A stretch of DNA of 36,518 nt from a bacterium (GTDB lineage Bacteria > Patescibacteriota > Minisyncoccia > UBA9983), in the NCBI GenBank assembly GCA_013152035.1, contig JAADHB010000017.1, forward strand, positions 1 through 36,518, in the 5' to 3' direction. This document shows positions 1-9,835 of the stretch, one piece after another. The notes beneath the pieces were generated by a model. The model did no database searches and was not told where the DNA came from. It saw only the letters and a list, made by a program, of their open reading frames with translations. Numbering within the stretch: position 1 is the first letter of the stretch; each line of letters begins with the position of its first letter. The translations under genes and the position numbers were made by a program.

Positions 1-367
1 GGTCCGGCAAGGATATTATCGCTCTCTTGCCCACTCGCCTTATTTCTTTTAACGCTTTTTCAAAATATTCAAACGGTAAGTGCTCCAAGACTTCCGCGCA
101 TAAAACCACGTCAAATTCCTTGTTTTCAAATGGAATATTCAACACGTCTCCAACGATATCCGGGTTTAATTCTTTGTCTATGTCCATGGTGACAATAGAG
201 CTTCTCTTTCTGAGATAATCCGCGACTGTCCCGTTTCCTATTCCTATTTCCAAAACCTTTTCTCCTTTTTTAATTTCTCTAATCTGATAATAATAACTCA
301 ACCACCTTGCCTTATGGTCATAATTTTCAAAATAATGCTGTTTGCCTGTTTGTTGGTTTTTAATCAT
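1..367 (-). CDS. Class I SAM-dependent methyltransferase, truncated by the window edge
   Basis: Not in the ORF track. Reading the minus strand from ATG at 367 gives MIKNQQTGKQHYFENYDHKARWL...KVLEIGIGNGTVADYLRKR...FDVVLCAEVLEHLPFEYFEKALKEIRRVGKRAIISLPD, open to the edge. Motif I is LEIGIGNG. ATGA overlap with the next gene. Confidence 0.85.
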   Translation of the reverse strand, partial: MIKNQQTGKQHYFENYDHKARWLSYYYQIREIKKGEKVLEIGIGNGTVADYLRKRSSIVTMDIDKELNPDIVGDVLNIPFENKEFDVVLCAEVLEHLPFEYFEKALKEIRRVGKRAIISLPD

Positions 368-1518
368 ATTGCCAAAAATTCAAGTATTTTCGCGGCTCTT
401 TTCCCCCAAGTGTAGTTTTGAACATCCAAACGAGCCCGCATTGATATACTATCCGAAAAATCTCTTTCTTGCAAAACCTTTTTAATCCCGTCGACCAATT
501 GTTTCGCGCTGTCCGGCTCAACCAAGACCGAATTATGTTCGTTTAAAATTTCTCTGATTGAAGGCAAATCCGAAGCCACAATTGGAACCTCGCTCGCCAT
601 ATACTCAAAAAGCTTCATTGGCGAAGTGTATCTGGTTGATTCCTCGCTAACGGGACTGTTTGGAAGAATGAGCGCGTCCGCGGACTTAAGATATCGCGGC
701 ATTTCCTTTTTGTTTTTGTGGCCCAAAATCAAAATATTGCCCACCCCCTCCGACCTTGCTTTTTTCTCGCATTTTTTAACATCACTTTCCGATCCCCCCA
801 CCAAAACAAAAACAATATTCGGATCTTCACTTAAAATTCTTGCGGAATCAAAAACAGTATCTATTCCCTTCCATTTGTACAAGTATCCGGTGTACATAAT
901 AATTTTCTTTTCGGCAGGTAAGCCAAGTTCGCCTCTCAAAGCGCTTTTACCAAAGTCAAAATCAAACTCATTCAAATCCACGCCGTTGGAACAGGGAAGG
1001 ACATAATTGAAAGACCTTTTTTTAAACTCTTCCGCCACTCCGATTGAATTGGTTACGATTTTGTCCGAGTTCTTAATGAACCAAAAATAAAGTTTTTTCT
1101 TCAAAAGAATCCTGTGTGATTCGTATACCGTGTAAAAGCCGATTTTCTTAAAAACAAAAGCCAACAAAAACTCCCTTGTGTAAATAACAACTCCCCCTCT
1201 TGGAACGCGCAAAAAGCGAAAGACGGAGAACAAAGCGAAAGACAAGGATTGCGCCCAAAAACCGAACCAAGGAATAATCCTGACTAGATCCAAGCAGGGT
1301 ATTTTTGTTATTTTAAAGTTCCTCTTGATTCCGTAATATTCAAAAGGGTCCCGCTTTAGCTTTGTAAGTCGCCAAGGAACGACAAACTCAACATCCACCC
1401 CGGCATCCGCGAACGCTTCGCACATTTTTGCCATATGCACCCCATGCGCTTTTGGTGTCGGCATTTTTACGTTGCAAATATAAATTAATTTCTCGATATT
1501 GGGAATTTTATTTTTCAT
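364..1518 (-). CDS. Glycosyltransferase family 4 (GT-B) protein
   Basis: 384 aa; KKIIMYTGYLYKWKGIDTVFDSARIL and SPMKLFEYMASEVPIVASDLPSIREIL are typical GT4 donor-site motifs. Confidence 0.88.
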   Translation of the reverse strand: MKNKIPNIEKLIYICNVKMPTPKAHGVHMAKMCEAFADAGVDVEFVVPWRLTKLKRDPFEYYGIKRNFKITKIPCLDLVRIIPWFGFWAQSLSFALFSVFRFLRVPRGGVVIYTREFLLAFVFKKIGFYTVYESHRILLKKKLYFWFIKNSDKIVTNSIGVAEEFKKRSFNYVLPCSNGVDLNEFDFDFGKSALRGELGLPAEKKIIMYTGYLYKWKGIDTVFDSARILSEDPNIVFVLVGGSESDVKKCEKKARSEGVGNILILGHKNKKEMPRYLKSADALILPNSPVSEESTRYTSPMKLFEYMASEVPIVASDLPSIREILNEHNSVLVEPDSAKQLVDGIKKVLQERDFSDSISMRARLDVQNYTWGKRAAKILEFLAI

Positions 1519-1530
1519 TATTTTGGCAAA

Positions 1531-2415
1531 TTATGGTTTTTTCGCGACAATCGTAAGTTTCATTCCCGGGAAAATATTCCTCAGAATTTTTGGCGCCCTT
1601 AGCTTTTTAATTGCTCGTTGGGGTTCGCAAACCGCGCCCTCCCTCTTGCTGTCCGAGAGTTTGCTTTTTCTTTGTTTGAAAGTAATTAATTTTCGCGCGA
1701 GGTTTGCCGCCAAAAAAGAGAAAGATTTTTCCGTCTCCAATATCTCAAAACCCGATTTCAGAAGCATTTTTTTTATTGTTTTTTGGGGGAAGAGATACAA
1801 ATGATTCGGATAATCAAGAATATTTTCAAGAAGGCGCCGCGATAACCGCGCGTCAACGCCCGTCACATGCGGCAGCTCAATCAACAAAACGCCGCCCGGC
1901 TTCAACACGCGGTTCACCTCTTTAAGAAGAGGAAGTGGGTTCGGCACATGCTCAAGCACATGATACATCGCGATAAAATCAAAGAAGTAATCATTAAAAG
2001 CCGCTTCGTTCAGTGTCCCGCAAAATAAATCCGAATTGTAATTTTCTTTCGCCTGCTCCACGGCGCGCCTTGATAATTCCACCCCTTCCGCATTATACCC
2101 TTTTTCCTTCAATAAGTGCAGAAAATCGCCGGAACCTGCGCCCACTTCAAGAAATTTGCCGCCTTTGGGAAAGTGTTTGTCCAACAAAAAAAATCTATAG
2201 GAAAAAGCGCCCAAAGAACCTTTGCGTCCGGAGTATCCCTCCGGATAAAACACGGAACCGTAATACTCCCGAGCGTTCCGTAAATGCCTCTCCGGATCAA
2301 GAAAAACCAATCCGCACTTTAGGCACCTAAAAAAACAGGCGTCCTCTCTCTTTGAACGATAAAAACGCTTTATTTCCCGAGACGAGCACAAATAACAAGA
2401 AATATCAGGCAACAT
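1531..2415 (-). CDS. Class I SAM methyltransferase with N-terminal zinc-ribbon-like Cys motifs
   Basis: CYLCSS...CFFRCLKCGLVF then KFLEVGAGSGDFLHLLKEKGYNAEGVELS and MYHVLEHVPNPLPLLKEVNRVLKPGG. Start set at MLPDISCYL (2415) rather than ORF start 2526. Confidence 0.85.
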   Translation of the reverse strand: MLPDISCYLCSSREIKRFYRSKREDACFFRCLKCGLVFLDPERHLRNAREYYGSVFYPEGYSGRKGSLGAFSYRFFLLDKHFPKGGKFLEVGAGSGDFLHLLKEKGYNAEGVELSRRAVEQAKENYNSDLFCGTLNEAAFNDYFFDFIAMYHVLEHVPNPLPLLKEVNRVLKPGGVLLIELPHVTGVDARLSRRLLENILDYPNHLYLFPQKTIKKMLLKSGFEILETEKSFSFLAANLARKLITFKQRKSKLSDSKREGAVCEPQRAIKKLRAPKILRNIFPGMKLTIVAKKP

Positions 2416-3478
2416 GACAATTTGTTTTTTTAACGACAACATTAAAGACATCCGCCAATTTCTCGGCCATTTTTTCAGTTGAAAAAAAATCCTCCGTTTT
2501 TTCTCTCGCATTCTTGGCAATTCCAACTCTCACTTCCTCATTGCTTAAAGACCTTATCTTTTTAAGAATACTCTCAACATCGTAAAAATCAACCAAAAGA
2601 GCGCTATGCCCATCCTCTACGTAATCAAGCAAACAACGCTTTCTGCTGACAACAACCGGCAGTCCGGAAGACATGGAATCCAGCAGTACAGTCTGCCCGG
2701 AACAATCGGCGCCATCCAAATAATCGTTGCTATGAGTGATTAACAACATAATCTTCGCTTCCTTGTATTTCTTTCTCAATTCCCCGATTGGAATATCATA
2801 AATAATTTTTATATTCGGCGGAATATCACCGATGCCGGCCAAATTTCTCCTGCTGCACACTATTTCAAAATTCTCCTCCGGCATCTTTTCCGCTACCCTA
2901 ATCACTGTCTTGTAATCTCTGCCATTATCCCTGCCGGCGGACAATATAAAGTTTTTTCTTCCTTTATAAACCGGGTGATAATAAACAATATCCGTCCCCA
3001 GTGGAACAAAAAACACTTTATTTTTCAAAAAGCCGAATTTGTCGGCAAGGTACTCCTTCTGCGCGCTTCCCAAACAAACTATCGCGTCTATGTCTCTAAG
3101 AAGCCATTTTATCAATCTCTCTTTTACAAACCTACCTTTATTTGATTTTAAAACCCTGATTAAGCTGATATTCAAAAGAACGAATTTGGTTTTGGGTCTG
3201 AATATTTTTTTGAACACCATCATATTCAGTAAGGAAGAACCGAAAACAACATCGTATCTTCTTGCCAAGAAAAACATCAGCGCGTGCCTCGCGTTGAATC
3301 CTAAAAACTTTTTGAAAAAACCGCCCGCCGGAAGGTCATCAAACTCCTTAAACTCCGCGTCAATATCGTACTTTTTCAAGTGGTTCAATCCGTAAAACTG
3401 CGTATCAGGATAATCTATTCCAATTTCGCCCTTAAACTTGCTTTTTCTCTCTCCCGCGAATAAATATAATACCTTCAT
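2405..3478 (-). CDS. Glycosyltransferase (GT4-like)
   Basis: MKVLYLFAGERKSKFKG...FILSAGRDNGRDYKTVIRVAEKMPEENFEIVCS...VLLDSMSSGLPVVVSRK; Rossmann/GT-B pattern. Confidence 0.8.
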   Translation of the reverse strand: MKVLYLFAGERKSKFKGEIGIDYPDTQFYGLNHLKKYDIDAEFKEFDDLPAGGFFKKFLGFNARHALMFFLARRYDVVFGSSLLNMMVFKKIFRPKTKFVLLNISLIRVLKSNKGRFVKERLIKWLLRDIDAIVCLGSAQKEYLADKFGFLKNKVFFVPLGTDIVYYHPVYKGRKNFILSAGRDNGRDYKTVIRVAEKMPEENFEIVCSRRNLAGIGDIPPNIKIIYDIPIGELRKKYKEAKIMLLITHSNDYLDGADCSGQTVLLDSMSSGLPVVVSRKRCLLDYVEDGHSALLVDFYDVESILKKIRSLSNEEVRVGIAKNAREKTEDFFSTEKMAEKLADVFNVVVKKTNCHVA

Positions 3479-3547
3479 ACTATTAAAATACAACCGAAAA
3501 AATTGCTAAAAACGACACTGCGGGAGCGAAACAAATAAATTTTCGGA

Positions 3548-4636
3548 TTATTTGTAAGAAGCCATGATTTTTGCTATTAGGCCGGCAGTGCCATGATTTC
3601 TCACGACAATTTCCCTTAACCCCATGCCCAGTTTTTTTCTTTCCTCGCCGGTTTCTCCGATAACGCGACTTATTTTCTCCGCCAACGCCTTGAAATCTTT
3701 TTTGGGATACATCAGTTTCTCTTTATACTCGCCAAGGACTTCCAGCAAGGCTTCGTTGCAGGTCAGAATGGGTAATCCGCACGCCATCGCTTCAAGGATC
3801 GCCTTGTCCATGCTTCCCGTATGACTCATATTAACAAATAAATCGGCTGATTGTAAGCGCGCCGCGATGTCTTTGTTTGAAACGGCTCCGACAAAATTTA
3901 TCACCCCTGAAATATTTTTACGCGCAACCGTCTCTTTCAGATCGGAAAGATATTTTTCTTGTTCGGGAAGTCCCGCGGCACCGACAATATCAACATTCAA
4001 TTTCACCCCCTGTTTCTCCAAAATTTCAATCGCGTCTATGAGCGTCTTGTAATCTTTCACCGGAGATATTCTTCCGATTGAAATGATTTTGAAAATGCCG
4101 GGTTTTTTTTCAGCCTCCGGCCGTGGTTGGAATTTTTCCGTGTCAACTCCTTGCCCGACAACCTTTTTCTTTTTTGAAACAAGACGAAACCCGCTTTTGG
4201 TGGAGGTGAAAACGATATCCGTCATTTTTTCCGCCAGTTTCAAGGTGAAAGGAACGGCTCCATGCGCGTACCACAGAGCGATTTTTTTGCCCCACAGTTT
4301 CCAGAATGGCGCTCCCAGGATTACATATTCGGGATTCATGTGGACGAAAACGGTGTCGTAGTTTTTTCGCTCGCGGAAAATATATTTGTAAAAATTAAAA
4401 ATGTATTTTAGTTTGGCAGTCAGTAGCCGGTAGCCGGTGGTCAGATTTTTTTCTTTCCCGAGGGAAAGGACTTTTGTGTTTTCCGGCAGGTCATAATCGC
4501 CTTTTTGCAGGCAGATGACGGTCACTTTTTCGCAATGCTTGGTGAACTCTTCAATCCACCGATGGAAAAACCCCAAAACATCGTCGTTTTTGTCCACCTT
4601 TTGCGTGATAATAAGTAACTTGACTTTTTTGTTCAT
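3548..4636 (-). CDS. Glycosyltransferase family 4 protein
   Basis: MNKKVKLLIITQKVDKNDDVLGFFHRW...FKIISIGRISPVKDYKTLIDAIEIL...KAILEAMACGLPILTCNEA. Start 4636 is preceded by TATAAT 6 nt upstream. Confidence 0.88.
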   Translation of the reverse strand: MNKKVKLLIITQKVDKNDDVLGFFHRWIEEFTKHCEKVTVICLQKGDYDLPENTKVLSLGKEKNLTTGYRLLTAKLKYIFNFYKYIFRERKNYDTVFVHMNPEYVILGAPFWKLWGKKIALWYAHGAVPFTLKLAEKMTDIVFTSTKSGFRLVSKKKKVVGQGVDTEKFQPRPEAEKKPGIFKIISIGRISPVKDYKTLIDAIEILEKQGVKLNVDIVGAAGLPEQEKYLSDLKETVARKNISGVINFVGAVSNKDIAARLQSADLFVNMSHTGSMDKAILEAMACGLPILTCNEALLEVLGEYKEKLMYPKKDFKALAEKISRVIGETGEERKKLGMGLREIVVRNHGTAGLIAKIMASYK

Positions 4637-4698
4637 GTCTATATTATATAAGTATAAATTCCTTCGGGATCGCCCCGCAAGGGGCATTAAAACGAGAC

Positions 4699-5106
4699 TC
4701 AGGAAAAATCGGTGAGCTTTAACAGTTTGCCGATTTTTCTTTTCATGTTCTCAAAATCATCCACAGAAACCATTCCTAGTTTTTTAACCAGCCTTTTTGA
4801 GTCTATCAGTCTTATTTGAGATAAAATAGCGCTGTTTTTTCTGTTCTTGACGCAAAAATTAAAGTAAAAAATGCCCGCTTTTTGTTTAGTTGTTAGCGGA
4901 ACGCATAAAAAAACACTGTTGTTGAATTTTCTCAGAACGACGACTGGCCTGGAAAAATTATCATTTTTTCCTTCTTGCTCAAAGCCGATATTTTTTCCAA
5001 GGGACGCGTAGAAAATATCCCGCTCTTTGAAAAACACCCGCCGGTCGCGGTCATCCAAACTCTTTTTTAACGCGTTCCATTCATCAAATAAATTCATATT
5101 GTTCAT
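4699..5106 (-). CDS. MazF/PemK-like toxin family protein with N-terminal extension
   Basis: FKERDIFYASLGKNIGFEQEGKNDNFSRPVVVLRKFNNSVFLCVPLTTKQK resembles the PemK/MazF core. Start set at MNNMNLFDEW. Confidence 0.72.
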   Translation of the reverse strand: MNNMNLFDEWNALKKSLDDRDRRVFFKERDIFYASLGKNIGFEQEGKNDNFSRPVVVLRKFNNSVFLCVPLTTKQKAGIFYFNFCVKNRKNSAILSQIRLIDSKRLVKKLGMVSVDDFENMKRKIGKLLKLTDFS

Positions 5107-6281
5107 TATACACCAATTCCTGTTTTGTTCGCCTTTGCGGCGCAATTTTCCCAGGTTTTTTTGAGGTTTTCAAGATATTCGGCTTTTGAGGGGAGGTTGA
5201 GGAGCGCGTATTCGGCGCTTATGACCAGATTTCCCCGCAGAAACTTGTCGCCGATCGCTTTTACAAGCGCCTCTTCCAGCGTCCGCGCGTCCCCGACCGG
5301 AACGACGAGCCCGTTGTATCCGTCTTTTATTATTTCTCCGGCAATGCCGACATCCGTCATTACCACCGCGCGGCTCGCCGCCATCGCCTCGATAATCGTT
5401 CTTCCGTAGCCCTCGTAATTTGAAGTGAGCAGGAACAGGTCGGCGGTTTTGTAATACGACGCCAAGTCGTCCGCCCAATTTTCAAAGACTATGTTTGCTT
5501 TCAGCTTTCGGCTTTCGGCTTTCAGCTTTTTTTCTTCCGCTCCCTCCCCGATGATTATCAGTCCGGTTTTTGGATATTTTTTAACGACACCCCTCATCGC
5601 CCTTATCGCCATTCCGATATTTTTTTCTTTCGTGAGCCGGCTCGCCATTAGAATAATGAAATCAAATTGCGGATACTGCTCGCGAAGGCTTATTTTAACC
5701 GGCGCGTTTTTGATTTTTTCAATGTCAACAAAGATTGGGAGAACCTGCGGTTCAGTTTTTAGTTTGCCGCGCCCACTATCGCTGCGCTCAAGCGCTGCGG
5801 GCGGGTAGTTTTTAGTTTGTAGAGATTTTTTTATTCTTTCTGATACGACACGAACGCAATCAGCGTATTTTATTGAAAAGCGATAAACCAAAAAACGCAG
5901 GAAATTTTTTAAAGACTCCTTTTTAAAATAAAGACTTGAAAAATCCGTGTGGATTTGCGCTTGAAATTTCGCCTTAAACTTGATTTTTAAAGCCAATGCC
6001 AAGAGGTTAGCCATCGCGTCTTGAGAGGTTACCAAAAATTTTCCGTCCTTCAAAAAATTCTTGGCAATGTTATAAGCCCGTCCGAAATACAGAAAATTAA
6101 AACGGTTGTTTGTGGGATAAGCCCAAGTGTTGTCGGAAATTTGCTCGGGTTCAAAACCCGGCTTTGTGTACACAATAATCCGCAATTCGTCGGTCAATTT
6201 GCCATATTCAACCATCCAAGACCTCACATCGGATCCTTTTTGGAAAATATTCTTATCAAGACTCAGCATTAAAATTTTCAT
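5106..6281 (-). CDS. Glycosyltransferase family 4 protein with low-complexity insertion
   Basis: FIILMASRLTKEKNIGMAIRAMRGV...GLIIIGEGAEEKKLKAE...LLTSNYEGYGRTIIEAMAASRAVVMTDVGIAGEII. Confidence 0.9.
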   Translation of the reverse strand: MKILMLSLDKNIFQKGSDVRSWMVEYGKLTDELRIIVYTKPGFEPEQISDNTWAYPTNNRFNFLYFGRAYNIAKNFLKDGKFLVTSQDAMANLLALALKIKFKAKFQAQIHTDFSSLYFKKESLKNFLRFLVYRFSIKYADCVRVVSERIKKSLQTKNYPPAALERSDSGRGKLKTEPQVLPIFVDIEKIKNAPVKISLREQYPQFDFIILMASRLTKEKNIGMAIRAMRGVVKKYPKTGLIIIGEGAEEKKLKAESRKLKANIVFENWADDLASYYKTADLFLLTSNYEGYGRTIIEAMAASRAVVMTDVGIAGEIIKDGYNGLVVPVGDARTLEEALVKAIGDKFLRGNLVISAEYALLNLPSKAEYLENLKKTWENCAAKANKTGIGV

Positions 6282-6299
6282 TTTTTTTGAGACGCGCGA

Positions 6300-9200
6300 T
6301 TATTGCCAGTGTAATTCTTTAGGGGAAGTGCTCGCCTGACTATTGCCCTCAAATCTAACACCGTCCCCTTCGGCAAAAAATGTTGACATGGTGTCACTCC
6401 AAATACCGAAGTAGTTATTCTCAAACGAAACAACACCTGAGAATGTTGTCGTTGAGTTAACGGTTCCGAGCCCCGCCGCCATTCCGGTTGTTCCCGACAG
6501 CTTTTTATTGTTCTTAAAAACGCTGTTTGAAATCGTTGACGATGAAGTTGAGAGGAGTAGACCGTAGCTTTTTGAATATTCAAATGTTGAATTTGATATT
6601 TTCGCGGAGGTATTGGTTATGTTTAGATTTGTCCTGCCCAAATCCAAGCCGTTAATGTAATACTTTCCTCCGAACCTGAAAATAGTGTGGTTGAAAACGG
6701 AATCGCCATTGTCCGTCTCAACTTTGACGCCAAACCAATCCCCTTCGGATGGAGTAGTCGTTGTCGCGTCGCCGTTCAGGTCTCCGCCGTATTCGTCGTC
6801 TTTGAAGGAGGTGAAAACAATGGGGTCATCCTTTGTTCCGTTCACGATTATTTTGGAATCGCCGGTGAATCTCAATCCGGCGTCGTTGTAGAATTTAATC
6901 ACCACTCCCGGCTCAATGTTCAGGACCGCTGATGATTGAAAAGTTGTGATATTGTCATTAACAAGGTACGGGCTGTTTTCCTTGGTGAGCGTGATTTCTG
7001 AAGTGACGGCTTGGCCGTTGTTAATAAGATAATTGACACTGTTTCTGGCTTTGGGGGTGCCGGCGATAACGCCACCATCGGCGTTTTTGCCGTTTTTGAT
7101 TATTCCGTTATTTTTTCCCCAGTTGGAAGAGTTCTCGCCGGAAACATTCGGATCGCGCCTTTCCATTGAGTAATATTTATTTGTTCCCGCCACCCAGCCG
7201 GAAGCGGCGTCCGGCGTCCTGTCAACCGTCGTGGAAGCGAAAGAGAGGGCGAGAACTTCTCCGTTGTTGCTCAGCCCGCTTCCCAATCTGTTTCCGAAAG
7301 AGCCGTACCAATCGGCTGGTTCGGAGGTGGCATTGTCATCCGTTCGCTCAATAAGATAATACCCTTTGGCGGGGATTGTTTTTGAAAGTTTGATATACGG
7401 CTTCATATCCGTTTCGGAATACAGTGTCCAACCGGAAAGATTGATGTCGCGGTCCGTCCTGTTATACAGTTCAATCCATTCATCCGCGGAAGATGTGGCT
7501 GTTCCCGACCATGCGACTTCGTTTATGACAACCGGCATTGTTGAGATTTCCACCGTTTGAGTGGTAGTGGCGGAGCGGTTGCCGGCGGCGTCAACGGCGG
7601 AAACAGAGAATGAATAAGTTGAGTTGTCGTCGGTGATGGCTGTTGTTGAAGTTGCCGTGGTCGTTGAAATCGCGCCATTGGCGTTGATTGCAAAAAAAGA
7701 AAGGTCAAGCGCGTTTGACTGCCAGGAAATGTTCAGTGTGGTGGTGGCGGAGAGGCAGGAATTATCCGAGGGCAACCCCAAACAGTCCGCTATCCGAAGG
7801 GCGATGTCGGGCGCCTCGGAATCAACGAGTAGGGAAATTTCCGTGGAGCTTGAAACATTGCCGGCGGCGTCGGCGGCAAAAAACTCAACAGTGGAGCTTC
7901 CCTGTTTGAACGAAATCGGTAAGAACCACGCGCCGGCTGAATCGGCGGTGGTGGTGGCAACGGGGGCGGACAAATCGCCGTCGGCGAAAATCACGGAAAC
8001 CGTTGAGGACGCCTCCGCCGTTCCGGAAAAAGCGATGTCCGGGGAGGTGAATGTTTTTGAAAAATCGGAAGGGAAAAGGATAACGGGGGCGAGGGGCGGG
8101 GTGGTGTCGACGGCTTCGCCGCTGTCGCCGTTGTTCTCACCGGCTTCTTTTTCTGCCGTGTCCGCCTCGGGGGCGGGAGCGGAAGACACGGACACTCCGC
8201 CTCCCCCACCCCCCCCAAAGCCCGGGTACGGCTGGCTGATGGCGAATTTGGGCCTGGCGGGAGCTGGAGCCGGCGGAACGGGTTCAGGTGCCGTTTCCGT
8301 TGCCGCGCCAGCGACGGCATCAACGGCGGCGCTGGCCTGATTCAGGGCTTCGCGCGCATCCGCGAGTTGGATTGACAAGGCGCGCAGATCGGCGTCACGA
8401 GTGGACTTTCTGACAGCGAGCGGCGCAGTGGTTTCAATGGAATCCGGCGAAACCTCGCCTTGGACGGGCAGGACGGTTTTTTCAATTTCTCCACCCTCCC
8501 CGCTCTGAACAGTCAATGCGGCGCCGTCGGAGCTGTTAGGCGGAAAAACATCCCCAACATCCACCGCAGTCGCCAAAACACCCGTGGAAACAACCTCCGG
8601 CTTCCGCTTCAGCAGGGAGTCTTTAATTGAATCAATGACGCTTCCAATCTCCGACTTCACCCCACCCGCCGCGCTGGCAAGAGCATCTTTGGCATCAATC
8701 CCTTTCTTAAGCGCGGAAATCCAAATTCCATCAAGAAAGTCATCGGCTTTTATGACGATAATTTTGTGAGCGGTTTTAACGGCATCAAGAAAGGGTTCAT
8801 CAGAGTCCGGAACAATCGGCTTAAGCAATTCCGGATTCTTTTTGTACTTCTCAACATCCCTGAAAAATAAATCAATCACCCCGGCACCGGTAAGAACGGC
8901 TTTGGGGAAGAGATGGGAACGATAGGAGGGAAGAATAAATTTTTCGTCGTTAATAGAATATTCATTAATCCCGTTTTCTATAGCTAAATAGGTGCCGTTG
9001 GATGAATTTACTAAAAATTTTTTCTTCTTTCCAGAGATACTTTTGATTTTTCTTTCTAATTTCTCTAAATCCGGCTCCTTAAAATCCTTGTTGTCTATCG
9101 TATCCTCGGAAAAGAAATTCTTGTTTGAATAATCGGCGAGACTGTTAAAAGCATCGGACAGTTTTTGGAAGTTCGGGATCTCTTTGTTTCCCTTGACCAA

Positions 9201-9833
9201 ATCACTGACAACGGTTACTTCCTTTTCGTAGAAGTTGGTCATTTTTTTCGCGTAATCTTCGTAAGGGCTGCCCGGGTCACCGCTAAGCCCTGGATGAGAA
9301 TCATTTCTGGTGTGCGCCGGAACGCTCAAATCCTCAATGAGATGGAGAATGTCCCCCAGCGCCAAAAAGGCGGTCTCTTTGTCGCCGTCAATGTATGATT
9401 TTACGGCTTTCTGCCAAGTCCTGTTCCCGTATTGCCTGCCGTAAGCCGCCTGGTATTCCTGATTTTCCGCCCAATCAATTGAAGCGACCGCCGGCTTGGG
9501 GGCCATATCGGCGCCCTTTTCGTATCCCACCTCCTCCGACAAATTTCCGTAATGCTTTCCCGTCCATCCGGTTTTGTGGACCGGATCGTAAAAATGATTA
9601 ATCCATCTCGGCGGATCATCCTCCTGAACCGCGCCCTTTTTCATCCATTTGATTTCTTCTTTGGAGATTCTGTTCTTTTTATCTTTGAGATTATGGAATT
9701 CAACGATTTTCTCCGTAAGAAAAGGGTGCGTATTGTTGGTGGAATACGCCGATGATTGCCGGGCAAAAATAAGACCTCCGGCAACGGCCAGGAAAATGAA
9801 ACTTAATAAAATTTTTGATTTCGCTTTTCGCAT
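6300..9833 (-). CDS. Secreted multidomain surface protein: zinc-dependent phospholipase C-like N-terminus, Ig-like segments, lamin-tail domain, parallel-beta-helix-like C-terminus
   Basis: N-terminal signal/TM (MRKAKSKILLSFIFLAVAGGLIFARQSSAYS); THPFLTEKIVEFHN and FLALGDILHLIEDLSVPAHTRNDSHPGLSGDPGSPYEDY resemble ZnPLC/P1-nuclease-fold ligands; VVINEVAWSGTATSSADEWIELYNRTDRDINLSGWTL is lamin-tail-like; C-terminal IIVNGTKDDPIVFTSFKDD. Confidence 0.8.
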   Translation of the reverse strand: MRKAKSKILLSFIFLAVAGGLIFARQSSAYSTNNTHPFLTEKIVEFHNLKDKKNRISKEEIKWMKKGAVQEDDPPRWINHFYDPVHKTGWTGKHYGNLSEEVGYEKGADMAPKPAVASIDWAENQEYQAAYGRQYGNRTWQKAVKSYIDGDKETAFLALGDILHLIEDLSVPAHTRNDSHPGLSGDPGSPYEDYAKKMTNFYEKEVTVVSDLVKGNKEIPNFQKLSDAFNSLADYSNKNFFSEDTIDNKDFKEPDLEKLERKIKSISGKKKKFLVNSSNGTYLAIENGINEYSINDEKFILPSYRSHLFPKAVLTGAGVIDLFFRDVEKYKKNPELLKPIVPDSDEPFLDAVKTAHKIIVIKADDFLDGIWISALKKGIDAKDALASAAGGVKSEIGSVIDSIKDSLLKRKPEVVSTGVLATAVDVGDVFPPNSSDGAALTVQSGEGGEIEKTVLPVQGEVSPDSIETTAPLAVRKSTRDADLRALSIQLADAREALNQASAAVDAVAGAATETAPEPVPPAPAPARPKFAISQPYPGFGGGGGGGVSVSSAPAPEADTAEKEAGENNGDSGEAVDTTPPLAPVILFPSDFSKTFTSPDIAFSGTAEASSTVSVIFADGDLSAPVATTTADSAGAWFLPISFKQGSSTVEFFAADAAGNVSSSTEISLLVDSEAPDIALRIADCLGLPSDNSCLSATTTLNISWQSNALDLSFFAINANGAISTTTATSTTAITDDNSTYSFSVSAVDAAGNRSATTTQTVEISTMPVVINEVAWSGTATSSADEWIELYNRTDRDINLSGWTLYSETDMKPYIKLSKTIPAKGYYLIERTDDNATSEPADWYGSFGNRLGSGLSNNGEVLALSFASTTVDRTPDAASGWVAGTNKYYSMERRDPNVSGENSSNWGKNNGIIKNGKNADGGVIAGTPKARNSVNYLINNGQAVTSEITLTKENSPYLVNDNITTFQSSAVLNIEPGVVIKFYNDAGLRFTGDSKIIVNGTKDDPIVFTSFKDDEYGGDLNGDATTTTPSEGDWFGVKVETDNGDSVFNHTIFRFGGKYYINGLDLGRTNLNITNTSAKISNSTFEYSKSYGLLLSTSSSTISNSVFKNNKKLSGTTGMAAGLGTVNSTTTFSGVVSFENNYFGIWSDTMSTFFAEGDGVRFEGNSQASTSPKELHWQ

Positions 9834-9835
9834 AT

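Noticed and set aside
4655-4690. gccccgcaaggggc hairpin upstream of the 4636 glycosyltransferase as a terminator
   Set aside because: No T-tract on the minus strand after the stem; function not assignable.
7624-8340. 238-aa plus-strand ORF and similar ORFs opposite the giant secreted protein
   Set aside because: Antisense shadow of Ala/Pro/Gly-rich coding sequence, no recognisable motifs.
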